DNA of 64,000 nucleotides, from assembly GCA_015956445.1 (NCBI GenBank), contig WIUZ02000010.1, positions 992,001 to 1,056,000 on the forward strand, given 5' to 3'. Made by a program: the position numbers and the translations under genes. The stretch is from Thelephora terrestris. Taxonomy: Eukaryota; Basidiomycota; Agaricomycetes; Thelephorales; Thelephoraceae. Positions 24,007 to 35,313 of the stretch are shown here, piece by piece. The notes below the pieces were generated by a model, which saw only the letters and a list, made by a program, of their open reading frames with translations, searched no databases and was not told the origin of the DNA. Position 1 is the stretch's first letter. Every line of letters starts with the position of its first letter.

Positions 24007-25363
24007 CACTGGGAACAAGGGTTGGTTTACCGAGTCAGTAAAGTGTGAGTAAATCACAAGCAAATGGAAAAAGAACCCAGCAAAATACTTGCACAAAGCA
24101 AATTTACAATTTACTGAGCCAATTTACCTGCAATTTACTGGGTTCAGTATGTGCTCAGTATGTTTGCAGTTCACTGGGTCATGTGACCATGGTTTCCCCA
24201 TTAGGTAAACCTCGGAAAAATTCACAATTTACTGGATGAATTTACCAGCGATTTACTGAGCCACTTGCCCAATCAGTATGTTTTTAATTTGCTGAGTGGT
24301 TTGATTGTGGTTTACTGGACTCAGTAAACTGGAAAAAAACCAAACTGGTTTACTGACGACATCCCTGATTGGCCAATTTGAAAAATAGCTGAAAATTTAC
24401 CTGGACATGTCATTGTCAGTAAACTGCAAGTTTTCTTTCAGTAAATTGGAAATACACGTCAGGTAAACTGGAAAAACACGTGATGATTTGATTGTGGTTT
24501 ACTGGACTCAGTAAATCAGAAAAAAACCTAACCGGTTTACTGACAATGTACCTGATTGGCTAATTTGAAAAAAACTCGAAATTTTACCAGGACGTGTCTT
24601 TATCAGTAAACTGCAAGTTTTCTTTCAGTAAATCACAAGTACACGTAAAGTAAACCAGAAAACACGTGTAAACCATAAGTAAATTCAAAGTTTACGTGTT
24701 TTCTGGTTTACTTTACGTGTACTTGTGATTTACTGAAAGAAAACTTGCAGTTTACTGATAAAGACACGTCCTGGTAAAATTTCGAGTTTTTTTCAAATTA
24801 GCCAATCAGGTACATTGTCAGTAAACCGGTTAGGTTTTTTTCTGATTTACTGAGTCCAGTAAACCACAATCAAATCATCACGTGTTTTTCCAGTTTACCT
24901 GACGTGTATTTCCAATTTACTGAAAGAAAACTTGCAGTTTACTGACAATGACATGTCCAGGTAAATTTTCAGCTATTTTTCAAATTGGCCAATCAGGGAT
25001 GTCGTCAGTAAACCAGTTTGGTTTTTTTCCAGTTTACTGAGTCCAGTAAACCACAATCAAACCACTCAGCAAATTAAAAACATACTGATTGGGCAAGTGG
25101 CTCAGTAAATCGCTGGTAAATTCATCCAGTAAATTGTGAATTTTTCCGAGGTTTACCTAATGGGGAAACCATGGTCACATGACCCAGTGAACTGCAAACA
25201 TACTGAGCACATACTGAACCCAGTAAATTGCAGGTAAATTGGCTCAGTAAATTGTAAATTTGCTTTGTGCTTGCCAGGCAAGTATTTTGCTGGGTTCTTT
25301 TTCCATTTGCTTGTGATTTACTCACACTTTACTGACTCGGTAAACCAACCCCTGCCCCCAGTG
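24007..25363. mobile_element. CACTG foldback element of a second family, inside a transposase intron
   Basis: 1,357 bp, almost a perfect palindrome centred near 24,685. Ends are CACTGGGAACAAGGG and CCTGCCCCCAGTG. The target duplication is TTA (24004-24006 and 25364-25366). Arms are AT-rich with many GTAAA/TTTAC and CAGTAAA words. It has no open frame of note. End sequence and 3-bp duplication point to the CACTA superfamily, as for the element family at 1029, but the interior is unrelated. It sits between the donor GTGAGT (23966) and acceptor CACAG (25380) of a Plavaka transposase intron. Confidence 0.88.
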
Positions 25364-25773
25364 TTACACTGTCAACACAGCACGCGGCTATCCTCTCGGG
25401 TCAATCTGGGAGCTCGGCAAGCATATCAAACAAGAAAACCTTGAAGCACTCGTCCGGATTTTCCTCTTCTACCACCAGAATCCCAACTCCGCTGGGGCCC
25501 CTTCTGTCTCTGCCTGCCCGTCTATCGACTCCATCGAAGACATCTCCGTCTTCTATTCGGCCAAGGCGGTGTTCTGTGCTCCGAGCAACTCTCCCGGCGT
25601 TGGAGGTCTCTACCGCGAAATGATCCGGTCCACCCCGAAGTGGAAAACAAGCGGCATCATAGCACCACGTCGCGATTGTGTCCTCCTCCACACTGGTTCA
25701 GATATGCCAGGAGCCAGGGGTTTTGAAGTTGCAAGAGTTCATCTGTTCTTTTCGTTCGCACTCGAGGAGGAGG

Positions 25774-26128
25774 TGTTGAGCAGGTAGAGTATATTCTATA
25801 CTACTACATGGCGTACTCTAGTTCTTACCTGAGAGGGGAAGATACAGTAGTGCAAGTGGGAGAGAGAGAGAGAGAAGTGATTGATTGATCTATGGACACA
25901 TGAGGGGTATATATACTATCTACTCTATTAATGTCACATCTATACAGTGTGACTGATGCATGGTCCGTGCGGCGGCTTAAGGCACGCACACGTCATACTG
26001 ATCGATCGGGTCACTGATGTGACACCGTCCCTTCGGGTCGCTTTATTCAGTGCTCTCCGGCATCGGCTCTCGCATTAAGCGGTAGAGCCGGTTGACCCGT
26101 TGCCGGGCACAGACCTTTCGGTTCAACA
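25774..26128 (-). repeat. 3' LTR of the Copia element
   Basis: 355 bp, TG...CA. It has about six differences from the LTR at 35314-35668 by eye, all at CpG sites. It contains (GA)n at about 25,860 and TATATATA at about 25,910. Confidence 0.9.
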
Positions 26129-26204
26129 CTCCCCCTTACTAAGTACAACTCCCTGTATAACTTCATTGGTGGGAACTGGACTGTAGTAAGTTGGAGTTAT
26201 GTGC

Positions 26205-29200
26205 TCAGAAGAATTCAAGGCCTAAGGCATCTCTAAATTTTCTGAGTTTGACGACTCCAAGGTTCTTCGTCAGGAGATCCGCGGGATTGTCATCTCCGGG
26301 AATGAAATACACTACCACGCGACCATCATTGATGACCTCGCGAATATAATGATAGCGGATGTCGATGTGTTTCGACCTCTTTTCAGTAACCGGGTTTGAG
26401 GCGATAAAGATCGAGCCTTGGTTATCTCCGCAGATTGGGATGGCTTTAAGGTCATAGCCGAGCTCCCCCAGAAGGGTATGCATCCAGACTACCTGGCGGC
26501 TACAATCGGAGAGCGCCATGTATTCAGCCTCAGTGGACGACAGCGCAATGGTTTTCTGCGCTCTTGAGGTCCATGAGATGAGTCCTTTTGCCATTCGGAC
26601 AAAGTATCCACTTTGGGATCGTCTCTGAGTGGGGTCTGAAGCCCAGTCTGAGTCGGTACAGGCTGAGATACCTTCCTGTGAATCTCCGTCGTAGGTTAAT
26701 CGATATTTGGAAGTCCCGATTAAATAGTGGCAGATATACAGCGCTTTCTCGACGTGCTCTTTTGATGGGTTTGCAGCATACTGTGCGAGTTTGGTAACCG
26801 CAAAGGTGATATCTGGTCGGGTACCCAGCATGAGGTATAGTAAGGAACCAATTATGGTTTGGAACCTGCTTCGTCTTTCCGGGCATGTTACCTCTGTCGA
26901 CGGAGTCGGCACATACCCGGCCGGGAGAGGGGTTGCTGCGATTTTAGCATTTTGCATCCCACATCGCTCAAGGACCGTTTGAAGGTAGGCGCATTGATCT
27001 ATGGAGATTTTGCTGCCATGTCGGGTGATCCTCATGCGGAGGAAATCGGTTAGGTCCCCTAAATCCCTGGTTTCCCATATCTTCATAAACTCCCCCTTGA
27101 GCTGCTCCGTAAGCGCTGTGTGGGGTCCGGTAAAGATGGCGTCGTCTACATAGATTAACGCAATTACGAATCTTCCATCTTTATCCTGGTGGATGAAGAT
27201 CCCAGCATCTGAGCTCAAGAATTTGAATTCGAGCTTTTCCATGGACCGTTTCAGGGCTCGCCACCATGCGAGCCCGGCTTGTTTCAGTCCGTAGAGGGCA
27301 CGCTTTAAGCGGAGAACATGAGTCTCTTTTCCTGGAGCTACGAATCCCTCTGGTTGTTCCATGTATATTTCCTCGTCGAGTTCGCCGTATAGGTACGCGT
27401 TTCGAACATCAAGTCCTTTGAGGACCCATCCTCCGAGGGCGGCCATTGCAAATATTAGGCGCACTGTCTCGAATCGGACAACGGGGGAGAACACGGCATT
27501 GTAGTCCATTCCCTCAACCTGTGAGAAGCCTTTTGCTACTAAGCGGGCTTCCTTGCGACCATCTGGTTTCTGGTCGAATACCCAGCGGTTTTTGATAACC
27601 TTGCGGCCTCGAGGGCGCTCTACCAGGTCATATACTTTGCGCCTGCGAAGAGCTTCCAATTCTTCGTTGCAGGCTGTCCTCCATTCCTCGAGCTCTGCCT
27701 GTGGTAGTGTGGCGATGTCTCGGTATTTCCATTCTTTTGGAGTTTTTTCGTTGGCGGTTGGTGAGACGGCTTTCGAAATTAAGAGGTTTTGGAGTTCTAC
27801 TCCCCCTTCCTGGCATAGCCTAGCTAGAAGGGCGTCAGTGTCTTCCTCAGGGGTGGTGAATCCGGATGGTTCAACGGACTTCTCAACCTCATTTTCGGAC
27901 TCTGACGCCGCTTCAGTCTCTTCCTCAGCGGAGGATTCTCTCTCAGGAAGTGGCTGCGTGCTAGGTCCGGGAACTGCTCCTGAACTTCGCCCGCGCCTGG
28001 GTGCTACGGAAAAATCTCCGACAACCTTCTTCCAATCCTTCATACGCCGGGTAGACTTAATTATCTCTACCGGATGCTCACTGCCGTAAACATTGCCGGG
28101 CTTGGCCGGTACTCTCCGCTCACGCTGAGGCCTTCGAGTCTTAACAGGTGACGGAGGCATAATTGTTGGCGGGGCGGGTGGTGCATCCTCAGGGCCGGAA
28201 TCAGAGCTAGAGCTGGGTGTAGGCGATCTCGGCGGCTCCGAACTGGGCGCTCTAGATTGCACCGGCGTTTGCGGCCGTGGTGCGGGCTCAACAGCACGTT
28301 CCTTGCCTTTTGAGGAAGGCTTGGGGGTAGGTTTGGGACGCGCTGAGGGTGCTGCGTCATCCTCCTCTTGTCCTCCTGGAAGGGGACACTGGCAGTCACC
28401 GTCTTTGTGACAGTGATGACTGGGTAGGGGTGGCGCAGTGGATTGCAGCCGTGTGTTGCGCCGTACACTGGCAGTTGGGCACTTTGGAAAGTGCAACTCA
28501 TCGAAGGTGGCCTGAGCAGCGGAGAAAATGATATTGTTAGGTCCGCGCATAAAGATCCATCCTTTTCCTCCTGGGTGAGTACCCAGGTAGGTCATTAATT
28601 CTGATCGGGGCGCGAGTTTGTTTATCCGTACTTCTTCTGGGATGAAGACGTAGGCTCCGCAGCCGAAGACCCGAAGGTGATCAATCGAAGGCTTACTCCC
28701 ATTTAATAGCTGGAATGGAGTCTGCCAATTTAGGCGACGGTTCGGCGTTTGATTGTAAACGTGAGTTGCGTGGTCAAGGGCGAATTCCCACCAAGATTGA
28801 GGGAGGCAAGCCTGCAATCTCATGGATTCTGCTTTATCCATCAATGTTCGAATGATCCTTTCTGCGCGACCATTTTGTTGGTGTGCATGCGGAATAGATT
28901 GAAGGATCTCAATCCCTTTTTCCTTGAGCATCGTCGTAAATGTTAGGGACGTGTACTCCCCCCCGGCATCTGACATCCATCGTCGTACTTTCTTCTGGTA
29001 CTTGGTTTCAACCATAGCTAGGAAATGTCTGGTAGCCATAAGTGCAGCATCCTTAGTGCGCAAATTCATGGTCCAGGCGTGCGAGGTATAGTCGTCATAG
29101 AAGACGATTGAGTACTTGTACTTGCGATAGGATTCAATGGGGAAGGTCTTTAGATCCGAATGGATTAGCTCGAAAGGGGCGCTTGCTCTGGTGTTGGATG

Positions 29201-29319
29201 GGGGAAAGGTCTTATTTGTCATCTTTCCTTGCGCACACCCAGTGCAGAGATGCTCTTTTGGGATTTCGACATGAGGAAAATCCTTGACATGTTTCCCAGC
29301 CTTTTGGATCACTTCTTTT
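26205..29319 (-). CDS. Copia integrase, reverse transcriptase and RNase H region
   Basis: A minus-strand frame of just over 1,000 residues. The integrase has a zinc-binding end (HLCTGCAQGK) and a catalytic core with D, D and E positions in SDLKTF, WMSDAGGEYTS and HQQNGRAERI. The reverse transcriptase has NRWVFDQKPDG, FSPVVRFETVRL and the YVDDAIF catalytic motif. RNase H shows CTDSDWASDP and LSSTEAEYMALSD. A proline/serine-rich linker separates integrase from reverse transcriptase. Stop at 26205. The frame abuts the palindromic element at 29328. This replicates the element in its family; here it is one part of a split copy. Confidence 0.9.
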
Positions 29320-30299
29320 GAGGGGTGGAGCCCATTCAGCTACTTTTTCCCCATGACCCATGGACCGTACGGCGTGACAAAATCCCATGACCCATGGGCC
29401 ATACGTCGCCGTACGACAGGTACAAATCCCCATGACCCATGGACCGTACGATGGTGTGTGGGCCCCATGACCCATGGGTTGTACGGTGCTGTATGACAGT
29501 ATGGCCTGTCCATGACCCATGGGTTGTACGATGCCGTACGGTGGTATGCCCTTCCCATGACCCATGGGCCGTACGGTGGTGCTGGACAGCCATCCACCCT
29601 GCCCATGACCCATGGGGCGTACAGCACCGTACGGTGGTATGCCCTGCCCATGACCCATGGAGCGTACGGCGCCGTACGGTGGTATGCCCTACCCATGACC
29701 CATGGAGCGTACGGCGCCGTACGACAGTATGCCCTACCCATGACCCATGGAGCGTACGGCGCCGTACGGTGGTATGCCCTGCCCATGACCCATGGACCGT
29801 ACGGCGCTGTACAGTGGAATGCCTTGCCCATGACCCATGGGTTGTACGGTGCTGTATGGTGATATGCCCTATCCATGACCCATGGAGCGTACGGCGCCGT
29901 ACAGTGGAATGCCTTGCCCATGGCCCATGGGTTGTACAGTGCCGTACGGTGGATTACCTTGAAAAAAAAATTTAATGGATTACCTAATAAGGAACTATAT
30001 GATGGATTACCTAAAAAAGAAATATTTGATGAATTACCTAAAAAGGAAATATTTGATGAATTACCTAAAAAGAAAATATTTGATGCATTACCTAAAAAGG
30101 AAATATTTGATGGATTACCTAAAAAGAAAAATTTGCTTGACTGCCTAAAAGAGAAATAGTTGATGGATTACCTAAAAAGGAAATATCTGATTGATTCTGG
30201 AAAATAGCAACATCCTAACCTAACCTCAAGGCACTGCCAGATCAGGAATCCATTAGTTTTCTGTTTGTAGTCCTGACTGACCCAAAGTGGTTAAGCTAA

Positions 30300-30425
30300 C
30301 ATCATCCAATCTAACCTAACCTAACCTAACCTAACCTAACCCTGACCTAACCTAACCTAACCTAACCCTGACCTAACCCTAACCCAACCCTCACCTAACC
30401 TAACCTAACCTAACCTAACATAACC
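30300..30425. repeat. Telomere-like CCTAAC array, left arm of element B
   Basis: Tandem CCTAA/CCTAACC words with some CCCTAACC, mirrored at about 31,255-31,440 as TTAGGTTAGG with GAGGGTTAGG variants. The right-arm array is longer. Part of the element's standard layout. Confidence 0.75.
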
Positions 30426-31794
30426 TAACCTGAAACAGCCAATCTAACCCATTTCACCCTAACCTAACCTGCAGTGGTCTATCCAACCTGACTATAGCTT
30501 TGCTTAAGCTGACCCATGACAAACAAGTCCTAACTTAAACTTGACCTTGCCTAGCACACCAACATGTAACATGGGTTACAGGAATGCAGTGCAAAGTGCA
30601 TACCCCTTGGGGGACCTCCACTTGTATTTAGCCATAAGCTGGCTATCACTTGAACACACCTACTAACCTGGACCTACCAGTTGGTGGACCTGCAAGCCAA
30701 AAGGTCCTTGGACTGGTATTCCATAAAAGATCCTGCCACTCAATTACCACCAACCACATTCACAAAACATCTCTTGCCCAGGCCAAAACTCAGCAACAAC
30801 TCAAATTTACCTACCTGAACAGACCCAGAATCCAGCTGGGTGTGTTCCTCCACATTACAGGCCCACAGACCTATAGACTTATGAATTAATGAGTCCACTG
30901 GGTCATAGGTTCAGCCAGGTGGATTGGCTTTATTTGTCATCAAGTTAATATCTGGTACAAGAGAGGTGAATATGGTTGGGTGGCAGGCACAGCTTATGGA
31001 ATATAGTCCATGGACCTGTTGGCTTGCAGGTCTACCAACTGGTAGGTCCAGCTTAGTAGGTGTGTTCAAGTGATAGCCAGCTTATGGCTAAATACAGGTG
31101 GAGGTCCCCCAAGGGGTATGCACTTTGCACTGCATTCCTGTAACCCATGTTACATGTTGGTGTGCTAGGCAAGGTCAAGTTTAAGTTAGGACTTGTTTGC
31201 CATGGGTCAGCTTAGGCAAAGCTATAGTCAGGTTGGATAGACCACTGCAGGTTAGGTTAGGTTGAAATGGGTTAGATTGGCTATTTCAGGTGGGTTGGGT
31301 TAGGTTAGGTTAGGTTAGGTGAGGGTTAGGTTAGGTGAGGGTTAGGTTAGGTGAGGGTTAGGTTAGGTGAGGGTTAGGTTAGGTGAGGGTTAGGTTAGGG
31401 TTAGGTTAGGGTTAGGTTAGGTTAGGTTAGGTTAGGTTAGATTGGATGATGTTAGCTTAACCACTTTGGGTTAGTCAGGACTACAAACAGAAAACTAATG
31501 CAAGAGGTGAATGGATTCCTGATCTGGCAGTGCCTTGAGGTTAGGTTAGGATGTTGCTATTTTCCAGAATCAATCAGATATTTCCTTTTTAGGTAATCCA
31601 TCAACCATTTCTCTTTTAGGCAGTCAAGCAAATTTTTCTTTTTAGGTAATCCATCAAATATTTCTTTTTTGGGGAGATCCATCAAATCTTTCCTTTTTAG
31701 GTAATTCATCAAATATTTTCTTTTTAGGTAATCCATCATATAGTTCCTTATTAGGTAATCCATTAAATATTCTTTTCGAGGTAATCCACCGTAT

Positions 31795-33115
31795 GGCACT
31801 GTACAACCCATGGGTCATAGGCAAGGCATTCCACTGTACAGCGCCGTATGGTCCATGGGTCATGGGCAGGGCATACTGTCGTACGGCGCCATACGCTCCA
31901 TGGGTCATGGGTAGGGCAAACCCCCGTACGGCGCCGTACGCTCCATGGGTCATGGGTAGGGCATACCACCGTACGGCGCCGTACGCTCCATGGGTCATGG
32001 GTAGGGCATACCACCGTACGGCGCCGTACGCTCCATGGGTCATGGGCAGGGCATACCACCGTACGGCACCGTACGCTCCATGGGTCATGGGCAGGGCATA
32101 CCACCGTACGGCACCGTACGCTCCATGGGTCATGGGTAGGGCAAACCCCCATACGGCGCCGTACGACCCATGGGTCATGGGCAGGGCATACCACCGTACG
32201 GCGCTGTACGGTCCATGGGTCATGGGCAGGGCATACCACCGTACGGCGCCGTACGCTCCATGGGTCATGGGTAGGGCATACCACCGTACGGCGCCGTACG
32301 CTCCATGGGTCATGGGCAGGGCATACCACCGTACGGCGCCGTACGGTCCATGGGTCATGGGCAGGGCATACTGTCGTACGGCGCCGTACGGTCCATGGGT
32401 CATGGGCAGGGCATACCACCGTACGGCGCCGTACGCTCCATGGGTCATGGGTAGGGCATACCCCCGTACGGCGCCGTACGCTCCATGGGTCATGGGTAGG
32501 GCATACCACCGTATGGCGCCGTACGCTCCATGGGTCATGGGTAGGGCATACCACCGTACGGCGCCGTACGCTCCATGGGTCATGGGCAGGGCATACCACC
32601 GTACGGCGCCGTACGGTCCATGGGTCATGGGCAGGGCATACTGTCGTACGGCGCCGTACGCTCCATGGGTCATGGGTAGGGCATACCACCGTACGGCGCC
32701 GTACGCTCCATGGGTCATGGGCAGGGCATACTGTCGTACGGCGCCATACGACCCATGGGTCATGGGTAGGGCAAACCCCCGTACGGCGCCGTACGACCCA
32801 TGGGTCATGGGTAGGGCAAACCCCCGTACGGCGCCGTACGACCCATGGGTCATGGGCAGGGTGGATGGCTGTCCAGCACCACCGTACGGCCCATGGGTCA
32901 TGGGAAGGGCATACCATCGTACGGCATCGTACAACCCATGGGTCATGGACAGGCCATACTGTCATACAGCACCGTACAACCCATGGGTCATGGGGCCCAC
33001 ACACCATCGTACGGTCCATGGGTCATGGGGATTTGTACCTGTCGTACGGCGACGTATGGCCCATGGGTCATGGGATTTTGTCACGCCGTATGGCCCATGA
33101 CCCATGGGGAAAAAG
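31795..33115. repeat. 45-bp satellite array, right arm of element B
   Basis: About 29 tandem 45-bp units. Each has CCATGGGTCATGGG, then [GC/GT]AGGGCATACC or a variant, then CCGTACGGCGCCGTACGG. Self-complementary words (CCATGG, CGTACG, GGCGCC) recur in every unit. Variation is confined to a few positions (CATACCACC / CATACTGTC / CAAACCCCC; end CGCT / CGGT / CGAC). Because 45 is a multiple of three, long spurious open frames occur on both strands. Confidence 0.9.
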
Positions 33116-33137
33116 TAGCTGAAACCTGTGAGGGGTG

Positions 33138-34904
33138 AGCCAGTCGGCGGTGCATGATTTCAAAATCAGCACTATAAATGGTCTCAATTTTAGCAGCAGT
33201 AAGTTGCGCTCCGAGGAGAGTTCTGATGATGTAAATACTATCATCCTCGGTCCGAGGGTGGAAGGTAAGAAACTCTGTTTCTTCCTCATAGAGTGAGATT
33301 TCGCGAGCACTCCCCCTCGAGAAGAGTCCGCTTTTTAGGAACTGACCAAGGGATAGCAGTCTATGGGAGATGTCTGGGACATGATAGACAGGGCTTAGTC
33401 GAACGGCCTTTTCGTTTATGTAGAGGATTACTGTTCCTTTACCAATAATTGTCGTGAAGGTGGTCGCTGTTCTCAAAGGAATGGACTCAATGGCCTCATA
33501 CTCCACGAAGTCGTTTATGTCAAAGGTAAAGTGCCGGGATGCTCCAGAATCGAGCATCCACACAGCTTCAGTTTCACTCGGGGCAGACAAGGTAAAACAA
33601 ATATATTTGGAAGCTACTACTGAAGACCTAGACTTATCTTCAGGTGCTGTGGAGTCGTTAGTTTCGTTACTCAACACTAGATTTGTTTCATACCTTCCAC
33701 CAAGGCCAGACAGACCGGCAACCGACACAGGGGAGACAACATCCATCTCATCATCCGACCATCCCAGGCTTACTTCATCCTCGCCCGGCGGGGTACGCGC
33801 CTTTTTGCGGGGGCAAGGATCAACTGTCTGCTCGTAAGAGCGCTCCAGCCTTTTTAGGGTCTCAATCGAAGGCTTTACGCTTATGCGTGCTGCGAGGTCC
33901 CTAGCCTCCTGTACGGAGGGGTAGAAGGAAGGGGCCCCTGTGCCTTGACGATGGACGGGGGAATGGCGTATGGGAAAAGACGCCATGGAGGCAAAACCGT
34001 AATCCGAGACCGAGATGTTAGAGCTGGAAGGAACCGGAGGTTGTGGGGGAGGCGGTGCCTGAGACTCGTCAGTTTGCTGAGCCTGCTGCTGGAATCTTCC
34101 TCGACCTCCTCTTTGCCCTCGACGGTTTCGTCCTCGGCCTTGGCCCTGGGGTTGGCTTCCGTCGTGCTGCTGCTGTTGCTGCTGGAAATTTGGGTTTCCA
34201 GGGGCGCGCTGTACGTTGGACAACTTCTGTGCTTGTTGTCCGGAGCGACGGGAGCTGGATTTCTGCTCCCAGGCCAGTTTGACCATTTTTCTCAGCTCAT
34301 CAATCTGGACTTTACCGATATCGTCGGCTTGGCAGAGGATCTGGGCAAGGTAATCGTAGGCAGGGGGCATCCGGGAGAGTATCATCATGGCTTTGATGAA
34401 ATCTGGGACTGCTGCATTGGCTTCAGCAAGTCGACCAAAGTGGGCCATGATTTTGTCTATCGCCGGGATGGGGTCCGCATTTCCGGGGATCTGTACGTCC
34501 AGAGCGCTTTTGAACTCTGAATAGATACCCATTACGCCGGGCTTCCCATACTCCGCATCGATTGCCTGGTATAAGGCCCAAGCGTCCTCTTCGGACTTGT
34601 GTTTTGCCTGGATGTCAGGGCTTAGCCTCAGGAATATATTTCTGAGGGCTTTGGAGTTGTTCTCCTCCCACGCTTCGAGCGCGTCTTCGTCAATGTCTTC
34701 ACCGCCCTCCTGTGCCGGAATTTCTTCAGCATCATCGGTGGCAGGGACAGCTGCTATATATGGTCGTACCGTTTTGGTAGGCTTTCCCTTCTTCATCAGT
34801 CTCCACTGTCCTTGTGCCATCAAGAAGCTTCTGACGGCAGGAGCCCATCGCTGATAGTTGGGGCCTTCGAGGACGGGGACGAGAGAGGTGAGCTGGGACG
34901 ACAT
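33138..34904 (-). CDS. Copia gag and protease region
   Basis: A minus-strand frame starts at ATG 34904 (MSSQLTSLVPVLEGPNYQRW), a typical Copia gag opening. Gag helices follow (LRNIFLRLSPDIQAKHKSEE). A Q/G/R-rich nucleic-acid-binding stretch replaces a clear CCHC knuckle (GRGRNRRGQRGGRGRFQ). The aspartic protease is marked by AVWMLDSGASRHFT. The frame reaches the pre-integrase motif (MHRRLAHPS) where the palindromic element begins. Fossil copy; the remaining coding part is at 26205-29319. Confidence 0.88.
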
Positions 34905-35313
34905 GTTTCTTTAGTTTTGGGGGGGTGGAAGTGCCTGCGCCCAAAATAAGAGTCATCAGTTAATGAACGCTTCTATGCCAAGTGCAATGAAAGAGGGAAG
35001 AATTTAGCCTTTCCCTTTTAAGGATTACTTTAGTGAGAGGTTTATTGCGTGTTGCCTCAGTCCACACCGTCGGCAGATATTAATCGACTACCCTCCCCTT
35101 ATGGGGTCTACGAATGTGTGTTGTGCTCAGCTTAGCCAATCACTGTTTCATCCCCTTTTGGGGTTTTGACTTTTTTGTTCTAAGTCCCCTTCCTGCGCAG
35201 TGGATAGCGCAGTGGCAGCCACAGAGGGCGCACTAAGGTAAGATTAGAGCCTGTTCACAGCGCAGCCACAGAGGCGCAGCTTGGAACACAGGGCGTAGCC
35301 CGGGCTCATAACC
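34905..35313 (-). other. Untranslated leader of the Copia element, with primer-binding site
   Basis: No coding frame of note. The + strand GGGCTCATAACC (35302-35313) directly abuts the 5' LTR. Its complement on the element strand would pair with the anticodon loop of initiator tRNA-Met, as in Copia-type half-tRNA priming. Duplicated GCAGCCACAGAGG words lie near 35,215-35,275. Confidence 0.6.

Larger units (their letters stand above)
29328..33129. mobile_element. Large palindromic (foldback) DNA element, copy B
   Basis: 3,802 bp with a perfect 8-bp target duplication, GAGGGGTG (29320-29327 and 33130-33137). It has the same ends as copy A (GAGCCCATTCAGCTAC... / ...GTAGCTGAAACCTGT) and the same arm order: 45-bp array, AT-rich 27-bp array, CCTAACC array, unique arm, single-copy centre. 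The arms are unequal: about 13 units on the left (29,345-29,955) and about 29 on the right (31,795-33,115). The centre (about 30,630-31,000) is inverted relative to copy A, meaning opposite insertion orientation. No transposase gene. It lies inside the Copia coding region, so it is younger than that element. Confidence 0.88.

Noticed and set aside
30300-31440. Interstitial telomere from a chromosome fusion
   Set aside because: The arrays occur at the same place in both arms of both palindromic elements, so they are part of the element.
31795-33115. Regular repeat array as a possible CRISPR
   Set aside because: Units are contiguous tandem repeats with no unique spacers, and the organism is a eukaryote.
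31654-33122. Open frames of more than 400 codons on both strands across the 45-bp array
   Set aside because: They arise because the repeat unit is a multiple of three and lacks stops. They overlap on both strands and have no start context or domain.
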